A stretch of DNA of 64,000 bases, taken from an uncultured Bacilli bacterium. GTDB taxonomy: Bacteria; Bacillota_I; Bacilli_A; RF39; UBA660. The notes beneath the pieces were generated by a model, which did not search any database, was not told the DNA's origin, and worked only from the letters and a program-made list of their open reading frames with translations. Below, piece after piece: positions 58,368 through 64,000 of this stretch (position 1 is its first letter; the number at the start of each line of letters is the position of its first letter). Made by a program: the position numbers and the translations under genes. The stretch spans positions 57,438 through 121,437 of the forward strand of contig CAKOXP010000001.1 of assembly GCA_934130175.1 (NCBI GenBank), in the 5' to 3' direction.

Positions 58368-60220
58368 TGAATACTCTAGAAATACAAAGAAAAATTCAGG
58401 AAGAAGAGAATAGGTTATCTAATATTTTAGAAGAAGAAAATGATTATATTGTATTTTTGAAAAATTTCTTAGAAAATAATAATTTTTCGGGGATATATAA
58501 TATTGAAAATATTAATATTCCAGACTTCTTTATTAGTTATATGTTATATAAATGTAAAAATTTAACTTATGAAAAGATAAAAGAAATTGTTAATAAAAGT
58601 AGAGATATTTTTAAAGAGGAAAATTTATTAGAAAATTTCGAAGACAGTTTAGGTAAAATATTTGATATTGCTACAACAGATATGTATGATACGTATATGG
58701 AATTAACATTAACAAACAATACTATAATTAAGTTTCTTAAATTTTTAGCTGACAAAGATTTTAAAGAAGATTTAGACTTAATAACTTTAATTCATGATTA
58801 TCCTGAGGAAGCAGAAGAAACGGTTTCTTTAATTTATAGTATTATAGGTTTGAAAAGGCATAATATAACTATCCAATTAGCTACAGGTATTGATTTAAAT
58901 GCTAAGGAAAACAGAAAATTTAAAAGACATAATAAGCAAGGAATTGATACATCAGAATTTGATGCGTGTATAAATGGATTTATTGAATATTGTACTAGAC
59001 TTGTGGATTTAGAAAAGGGAAGAAAGAAACAAACAAAAAAAGAGCTAATTGCCTTAAGAAAAGTATCCTTTTGGGTAAATAGCCTTGAAACAAAAAATGA
59101 AAAAATAAATATTAATGAAGAAATTTCAAAAATAGGGAATGAACAACTACGATGCTTTATATTAAAGCAACTATATTCTCATAATCTTTCAATTTGTGAA
59201 AAAAGACAAGATGAATATCAAAAATTATTAAAAAATTCGAAAAATAATTATAAAAGAATTCTAAGAAAACACCATATTGATATAGAAGACTGTGAAATTG
59301 ATTTTGCAATGGATGCAGATGACATGGATGATTGCTTAAATATCTTAGAAAAATTAAATATCACAAATACCGATACTATTATTCAAATTTTAAAAACAAC
59401 GACAAAAGAAAGGGCAGAGACTTTAAATTCTTATATTGGAAGTGGCTATCTAGAAAAAAGTGTATTAATAAATTATCCATCTCTATTTAATTGTAAGGAA
59501 GGTAATAGTCTATTTGATAATTTAGGCTCTAATATAGTTCTTTTAAAACAAAAAAATATTTCAACTACAATTATTGGTAGTATGAATACCATTATTCTTT
59601 TTGATACTAAGTATTTAAAGAAAAATTTAGAGATTTTAGATAGTTATGGTTACACTCCTTTTCTTAAAAATTCATCATCATATAGCTTTTTACTTAGTAC
59701 TGATCTTGAACAGAAACTAAATATTATGATAGAATTAGGTTGTTCTAGTAATTTAGAAACTGATTTATCTTTATTAGGATATTCTAAAGATGATTACAAA
59801 AAATTTACTATCTTAAAAGAAATGAATCTTCTTCCGGTTGGAAACTCTGAATTAGAAGCTGTTCTTAATAAACAATTTGGAAAAGATGATACAAATCTAG
59901 ATGATTATATTCTTGATATGAGAAATTTTGCAGACTTTGAAGATGATGATACTTTTAGTAAAGATGAATTCTTACAAAGACTTGATGATTATGATGCAGA
60001 AAAAAGTGATTTAAGATGTTATCATTTTAAAGATGTACTAATATCTAGAATTAAAGTTAGAGAAGGTCTTAATATGATTACCAACGACAATCTTACTACA
60101 AGTGAGCAATTTGAAATTGTAACCAAAGATAAGATTTTAAATAGTGAAGAATATCAAGTAATAAAAAGTTTACTGGATTCTAAAAAAATAGTAGAATCTC
60201 CAATGGTAAAAATAAAGTAA
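58367..60220 (+). CDS. Large alpha-helical protein, unknown
   Basis: 617 residues, entirely helical by eye, no membrane segment. Second gene of the operon; GTG 58367 overlaps the stop of the first gene by one base and GGTGAT is upstream. Between about 310 and 500 it has imperfect repeated blocks with a 'leucine-proline' feel (VLINYPSLF, YGYTPFL, SLLGYSKDDY) that recall helical repeat proteins such as the mTERF type, at low certainty. Acidic stretches (DADDMDDC, FEDDDTFSKDE). Function unknown. Confidence 0.6.
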   Translation: MNTLEIQRKIQEEENRLSNILEEENDYIVFLKNFLENNNFSGIYNIENINIPDFFISYMLYKCKNLTYEKIKEIVNKSRDIFKEENLLENFEDSLGKIFDIATTDMYDTYMELTLTNNTIIKFLKFLADKDFKEDLDLITLIHDYPEEAEETVSLIYSIIGLKRHNITIQLATGIDLNAKENRKFKRHNKQGIDTSEFDACINGFIEYCTRLVDLEKGRKKQTKKELIALRKVSFWVNSLETKNEKININEEISKIGNEQLRCFILKQLYSHNLSICEKRQDEYQKLLKNSKNNYKRILRKHHIDIEDCEIDFAMDADDMDDCLNILEKLNITNTDTIIQILKTTTKERAETLNSYIGSGYLEKSVLINYPSLFNCKEGNSLFDNLGSNIVLLKQKNISTTIIGSMNTIILFDTKYLKKNLEILDSYGYTPFLKNSSSYSFLLSTDLEQKLNIMIELGCSSNLETDLSLLGYSKDDYKKFTILKEMNLLPVGNSELEAVLNKQFGKDDTNLDDYILDMRNFADFEDDDTFSKDEFLQRLDDYDAEKSDLRCYHFKDVLISRIKVREGLNMITNDNLTTSEQFEIVTKDKILNSEEYQVIKSLLDSKKIVESPMVKIK

Positions 60221-60235
60221 TATGAGAGGTATATA

Positions 60236-61606
60236 ATGAAGTTAGCAGTCTATTTAGAAAATGAGGTACTTGGTGATAATTATATTGTGGATGAAGATAG
60301 TAACACAATATTTATTTCAAATAACCTTAATGGTGATTTAAAAAAAGCATACGATAATAATAAAATTTATGATATAGTAAGGCAAGATTATCGTGAAAAA
60401 GGATATTTTTATGACGAAGACGATTTAGAAAAATATAATTTTGAAAATATTAAGGAATTAGTTATAACCATTGATAATTCTGTTTCACTTTCAAATATAG
60501 CTATTTTTCTTGAAAATAATAGTAAATATTTTGATAAAGTATATGTAAATATATCTGAGGCAAGATATCACGAATTAGATGAGATTCTTAAGGTTCCTAA
60601 TTCAGAAAAAATATTCTTTACTTTAGGATCAAATAGTAGAAATATAACTTATCATGAATTAAAAACAACTGTGGAAACCATTAATAAAATGGTTGAAGGT
60701 TTAGATGAGTTATCACCACTTGAACAATTGATGTATTTATATGATAAAGTTAGAGATAAAGTCTATGCTGATGACAAATTAAATAAAGAAGCATCTCGTG
60801 ATGTTACAAGTGTCTTGATGGGTGATAAGATAGTTTGTCTAGGATATGCTCAAGTATTTAATCTATTAGTTAAAAAATTAGGTTTTAATGGAAATATTGA
60901 ACGACTTACTAGTATCAAAAATCCTAAAGTTGGGCATGCTAGAAATATAGTATATGTAAATGATCCAAAGTACAATTTAGATGATGCTTTGCTGTTATTT
61001 GATTTAACTTTTGATGCTAAACAAGCTGAATGTGATGATTCTTTTTTAGAAAGTTATCGTTTTTTTGCAAAGCCAATTGATTTTTTCAGAAGAATGGAGA
61101 TAGGACGTTATTCTAGTTCTGTTCTTCGATTCTTTGATAATATGGATTATAAAAATACCGTATCAAATATGAATGAGTTAGATGATTTTGAAAAAACTGG
61201 ATTTATAACAACAATAATTGGTGGTTATAAACTTAAAAATCAAAGTAAAAATATTGTTGAATATTTAAATTTTTTAACTTTTAATATCGATAAAGAAAAA
61301 TGTATGGCTGCTTGTGATGAAATGTATAAATCTTTAACAAAGAAAATTGCAAAAGAAGATTTTATAAAGTGTTTAATTAATGTTAGAAAAAAACAACAAG
61401 AAGAAGATGAAAAACGCTATAAAAGTGATTTAACTTCATTATCTAAAACCTTATATAATACATATAAAAAGACTGCTAGAACACAAGAAGAGAGATTATT
61501 ACTTGAAGTATTATCTTTATCATTTAGTTTAGATGATGCATTAAAATTAACAGAAAAAACATTGGCAGAAAAAGGTAAAGTTAAGCAGAAGAACAAAAAT
61601 GATTAA
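60236..61606 (+). CDS. Transglutaminase-like domain protein
   Basis: 456 residues, third gene of the operon, 15 bases after the second. The central region (about 160-265) has a transglutaminase/cysteine-protease core: Cys in KIVCLGYAQVFNLL, His in KVGHARNIVYV and Asp in LLFDLTFDAK, consistent with a Cys-His-Asp triad. Flanked by unknown N- and C-terminal helical regions. No signal peptide, so a cytoplasmic role is expected. Such domains can act as proteases or cross-linking enzymes; the substrate is unknown, possibly the product of a neighbour. Confidence 0.72.
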   Translation: MKLAVYLENEVLGDNYIVDEDSNTIFISNNLNGDLKKAYDNNKIYDIVRQDYREKGYFYDEDDLEKYNFENIKELVITIDNSVSLSNIAIFLENNSKYFDKVYVNISEARYHELDEILKVPNSEKIFFTLGSNSRNITYHELKTTVETINKMVEGLDELSPLEQLMYLYDKVRDKVYADDKLNKEASRDVTSVLMGDKIVCLGYAQVFNLLVKKLGFNGNIERLTSIKNPKVGHARNIVYVNDPKYNLDDALLLFDLTFDAKQAECDDSFLESYRFFAKPIDFFRRMEIGRYSSSVLRFFDNMDYKNTVSNMNELDDFEKTGFITTIIGGYKLKNQSKNIVEYLNFLTFNIDKEKCMAACDEMYKSLTKKIAKEDFIKCLINVRKKQQEEDEKRYKSDLTSLSKTLYNTYKKTARTQEERLLLEVLSLSFSLDDALKLTEKTLAEKGKVKQKNKND

Positions 61607-61684
61607 TTGGAAAAATTTGATTGATTTAAATTAAGAGAAGAAGCTAAGAATATTAATGTAGGAAGTTTTTATGAGGTGATTGAA

Positions 61685-62671
61685 ATGAATTTTAAAAACA
61701 GACTACATAATTTATTTGTACTACTTCTTCTTTTTATTATGCCACTAAATGTATTTGCTTATTCAAATTATGTAATACCAGGTGGAGATACAGTTGGAAT
61801 AGAAGTTAATTCGAAAGGAGTATTAATTGTAGGTTTTTATAAAGTAAAAGATTCGTATATAGCGAAGGATGCTGGTTTTTTAGTAGGAGATAAAGTTTTA
61901 AAACTTAATGACAAAGATATAGATGACATTTCTTCTATGGTAGAAATTATTAATGCGACCACTACTAATACAGTAGAATTTACTATTTCAAGAAATGATG
62001 AATTAAAGAAAATAAAACTAGATTTAGTAGAAGATAATGACGGTGTTTTAAAAACAGGAATTTATGTTAAAGATAAAATTACAGGTATAGGAACACTTAC
62101 ATACATAGATCCTGAAAGTAAAATATTTGGCGCCCTTGGACATGAAATAGATGAAAAGACAACAGCTAGTAAATTTGAGATAAAAGATGGTGTTATTTTT
62201 GGAGCAAGTGTTGTTGGTATTGAAAAAAGTAGTAACGGAAAAGCAGGTGAGAAAAACGCTAAATATGATAGAACTAAGGTGTTTGGAACCGTAACTGGAA
62301 ATGAGATTTCAGGTATATTTGGATCATATACTAGCGAAATAAGTAAAGATAATTTAATTGAAGTTGCAACTAAAGATGAAGTAAAACTAGGTAAAGCAAC
62401 AATTAGAACCGTAATTGAAGGAAATAAAACTGAAGATTTTGAGATTGAATTAATTAATATTGATAAAAATAGTGATACTAAAAACCTTCTTTTTGAAATA
62501 AAAGATGAACGTCTTTTAAATAAAACTGGAGGTATAGTACAGGGAATGAGTGGTTCACCAATTATTCAGAATAATAAACTTATAGGTGCTGTTACACATG
62601 TTATTGTAAATGATACGACAAAAGGATATGGTATATTTATTACTACGATGTTAAAAGAAGGAGAAAATTAA
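61685..62671 (+). CDS. spoIVB: SpoIVB serine peptidase (S55)
   Basis: 328 residues. In spore formers it is secreted into the space around the forespore and triggers sigma-K activation. Signal or anchor (about 8-25), a PDZ domain (about 45-120, with AGFLVGDKVLKLNDKDI), then the S55 peptidase domain with FGALGHEID (His) and GIVQGMSGSPIIQ (Ser nucleophile) followed by AVTHVIVND. ATG 61685 follows GAGGTGAT. spo0A, its usual neighbour, is not next to it. Confidence 0.9.
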   Translation: MNFKNRLHNLFVLLLLFIMPLNVFAYSNYVIPGGDTVGIEVNSKGVLIVGFYKVKDSYIAKDAGFLVGDKVLKLNDKDIDDISSMVEIINATTTNTVEFTISRNDELKKIKLDLVEDNDGVLKTGIYVKDKITGIGTLTYIDPESKIFGALGHEIDEKTTASKFEIKDGVIFGASVVGIEKSSNGKAGEKNAKYDRTKVFGTVTGNEISGIFGSYTSEISKDNLIEVATKDEVKLGKATIRTVIEGNKTEDFEIELINIDKNSDTKNLLFEIKDERLLNKTGGIVQGMSGSPIIQNNKLIGAVTHVIVNDTTKGYGIFITTMLKEGEN

Positions 62672-62692
62672 GAGACAAATTGTCTCTTTTTT
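62670..62692 (+). terminator. spoIVB terminator
   Basis: AGAGAC (62671-62676) pairs with GTCTCT (62682-62687), then six T; the stop codon overlaps. Confidence 0.82.
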
Positions 62693-62736
62693 GTATATAT
62701 ATTAATTTTTTTTTAAATACTAATACTGGTGATATT

Positions 62737-63453
62737 ATGAAAATAGATATATTAGAAGCAATAGACATTATTCCTAGAAGTGTTATATCATTAGTAGCGC
62801 TTTTTATTATTACAAAGTTGATAGGTAAAAAACAAGTCTCAGAACTTAGTTTATTTGATTATGTTATAGGTATATCAATTGGTAACTTTACAGCAGAAAT
62901 GGTAATGAGTATGGATAATCAATATATTAATGGGATAGTTGCAATGGTATCTTTTGGATTAGTATCTTATATAGTATCTCATTTAACAGCAAAAAGTATC
63001 ACTTTAAGACGTTTTATTACAGGAACACCTACAATTATTATCGAAGATGGAAAAATTAATATAGACGGGATGGCTAAGGCTAAAATTGATATTAATGACT
63101 TATTACAACAATGTCGTAATGCAGGATATTTTGATATTTCAGAGGTGAGTTACGCAATCATGGAAGTAAATGGAAAGATAAGTATTTTACCTAAAGTTGA
63201 TTATCAAGTACCAAACTTACAAGATTTAAAAATAAAAAAAGAAAAAGAAAGTCTAACAAGTAATGTAATTATAGATGGTAACTTAATGATTCATAATTTA
63301 AAAAATAGTAATAAAAACTTAGAATGGTTAAATAAAGAACTAGCAAAACAAGGACATACTAACTACAAAAATATTTTACTTGCAACTATTACAGGTAATA
63401 CTTTAACAGTATATGAAAAACTAAGATTAAAACCTAAAAAAGTTCTAGAGTAG
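62737..63453 (+). CDS. DUF421-type membrane protein (YetF/YrbG family)
   Basis: 238 residues. N-terminal three membrane segments (about 12-100) with FALVIITKL-like start, SELSLFDYVIGISIGN and the DUF421 core (FITGTPTIIIEDGKIN), then a soluble C-terminal domain with EVSYAIMEVNGKISIL. The family is of unknown function and some members affect spore or envelope properties. ATG 62737 follows GGTGAT; the first in-frame codon at 62680 lies inside the spoIVB terminator. Confidence 0.86.
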   Translation: MKIDILEAIDIIPRSVISLVALFIITKLIGKKQVSELSLFDYVIGISIGNFTAEMVMSMDNQYINGIVAMVSFGLVSYIVSHLTAKSITLRRFITGTPTIIIEDGKINIDGMAKAKIDINDLLQQCRNAGYFDISEVSYAIMEVNGKISILPKVDYQVPNLQDLKIKKEKESLTSNVIIDGNLMIHNLKNSNKNLEWLNKELAKQGHTNYKNILLATITGNTLTVYEKLRLKPKKVLE

Positions 63454-63456
63454 TAA

Positions 63457-63485
63457 TTGCAAGCATTAAAGATTTAGTGTATAAT
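63457..63485 (+). promoter_or_regulatory. Promoter of the 63517 gene
   Basis: TTGCAA (63457-63462), 17-bp spacer, TATAAT (63480-63485); transcript start near 63492. Confidence 0.75.
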
Positions 63486-63516
63486 AGTAAGCTATAAAAA
63501 AAGGAAGTTGATTATA

Positions 63517-63813
63517 ATGAAAGTATGGACAAAAATAAAGTTTAAAGAAGAAAATAAAGATATTAATCAGATAGCAACATCATTAGCAAGTTATATTTAT
63601 AAAGATAATCCAATTAACGATGTTTATCATAAATGTAATGTTAGCTTAGAAGAAAGAGAAAAAATAGAAGTATATACTATAAATCGTATTGCAGGTCTTT
63701 TAATTCTTTATTTTTCCAAAGATACTAAAAGAATTAATGATATTGTAAATAAATATAATTATAATTCAACAAAAAAAATAACCCCTGAATTAGAAGGTTA
63801 TGTAGAAAAATAG
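63517..63813 (+). CDS. Small hypothetical protein, unknown
   Basis: 98 residues, soluble, no recognised domain. GGAAGTTGA precedes ATG 63517; the TTG at 63508 overlaps it. Own promoter and terminator. Mixed alpha/beta, no Cys cluster (one Cys). No function can be given. Confidence 0.68.
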   Translation: MKVWTKIKFKEENKDINQIATSLASYIYKDNPINDVYHKCNVSLEEREKIEVYTINRIAGLLILYFSKDTKRINDIVNKYNYNSTKKITPELEGYVEK

Positions 63814-63838
63814 GTAAGTTAGTATTACCTATTTTTTT
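63806..63838. terminator. Terminator after the 63517 gene
   Basis: AAAAATAGGTAA (63806-63817) pairs with TTACCTATTTTT (63825-63836). It can also serve the converging small gene at 63837. Confidence 0.88.
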
Positions 63839-63923
63839 AAATATAGATTAAAACACTTAAAAATCCTAAAAGCATAACTATTGCTAAAAATAAAGACATA
63901 TATTTGACAAATTTCTTTGACAT
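63837..63923 (-). CDS. Small membrane protein, Prli42/DUF4044-like
   Basis: 28 residues on the minus strand, ATG at 63923, TAA at 63837-63839. The peptide begins MSKKFVKYMSLFLAIVMLL and is one basic start plus one membrane helix. This pattern resembles Prli42-type miniproteins, which anchor the stressosome in Listeria. The length and the single helix fit; the match is by pattern only. GTGATA lies upstream. A conventional minimum length would miss it. Confidence 0.5.
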   Translation of the reverse strand: MSKKFVKYMSLFLAIVMLLGFLSVLIYI

Positions 63924-64000
63924 TATTATCACGTATAATCAATCTTATAGAAATATTAATTAATTTCTTATTGATTGATCCCTTTCTATTTATATTTTTT

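Noticed and set aside
1..64000. Use of TGA as tryptophan (Mycoplasma code)
   Set aside because: TGA ends many genes in a sensible position, and tryptophan is encoded by TGG within conserved motifs.
1..64000. CRISPR array or prophage
   Set aside because: No regularly spaced short repeats; only single phage-like genes (ORF6N, RhuM, collar-like) without structural or integrase genes.

Overview
The window is very AT-rich chromosomal DNA from a Gram-positive-type bacterium. TGA is used as a stop (for example the kinase stop at 2536-2538) and tryptophan is read from TGG, so this is the standard bacterial code and not the Mycoplasma code. The gene set (prepilin-type proteins, YlbJ/YlbL, SpoIVB, GerA/B/C, phosphoketolase, MutS, XseA/XseB) and the compact, hypothetical-rich layout suggest a reduced-genome member of the Bacilli, such as the uncultured gut lineages near RF39/Erysipelotrichia. 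That placement is inferred from gene content only.

Layout. 1-3373: end of murC, a two-component system and a short-chain dehydrogenase. 3398-6689: tRNA-Met and four hypothetical genes. 6672-9407 (minus strand): a spore-germination operon in the order gerA-gerC-gerB, divergent from a 23S rRNA methyltransferase. 10678-15000 is accessory DNA: a small membrane peptide, a GNAT_C-type acyltransferase-like gene, a broken rhuM gene, a candidate structured RNA, an ORF6N/PLD-like gene and a DUF3592 gene, with a 62-bp direct repeat around the last part. 15017-20886: a calcium-type P-ATPase followed by membrane and surface genes. 20924-23864: an operon with a MerR-type promoter (two flavodoxins, a flavin-reductase remnant, CMD-family protein, Nudix, cupin and an AdhR-like MerR regulator), probably answering electrophile or redox stress. 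23972-29149: dxs, an anchored protein, YitT, and a surface protein whose promoter carries a G10 tract.

29530-34283: Rpn nuclease, alpha/beta hydrolase, metallopeptidase, SpoU methyltransferase, rimM, trmD. 34368-41069: anchored protein, phosphoketolase, a leucine-rich-repeat protein, a broken thioredoxin-like gene, a metallo-hydrolase and a Fic-like protein without the catalytic His. 41240-46659: lepA, hemW, HD protein, exported protein, tmk. 46676-51713: PilB-like ATPase, two prepilins, ylbJ, ylbL. 51772-57309: mutS, an unknown gene, nusB-xseA-xseB. 57372-61606: a tightly packed three-gene operon of unknown function (possible RelE-like domain, alpha-helical protein, transglutaminase-like protein). 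61685-63923: spoIVB, a DUF421 protein and small genes.

The main themes are a partial sporulation and germination set (gerACB, ylbJ, spoIVB), compact housekeeping operons for translation and repair, and recent decay (rhuM, flavin reductase, thioredoxin-like). The observations most worth following are the G10 promoter tract at 28350-28359, the candidate pseudoknotted RNA at 13220-13348 and the 57372-61606 operon.
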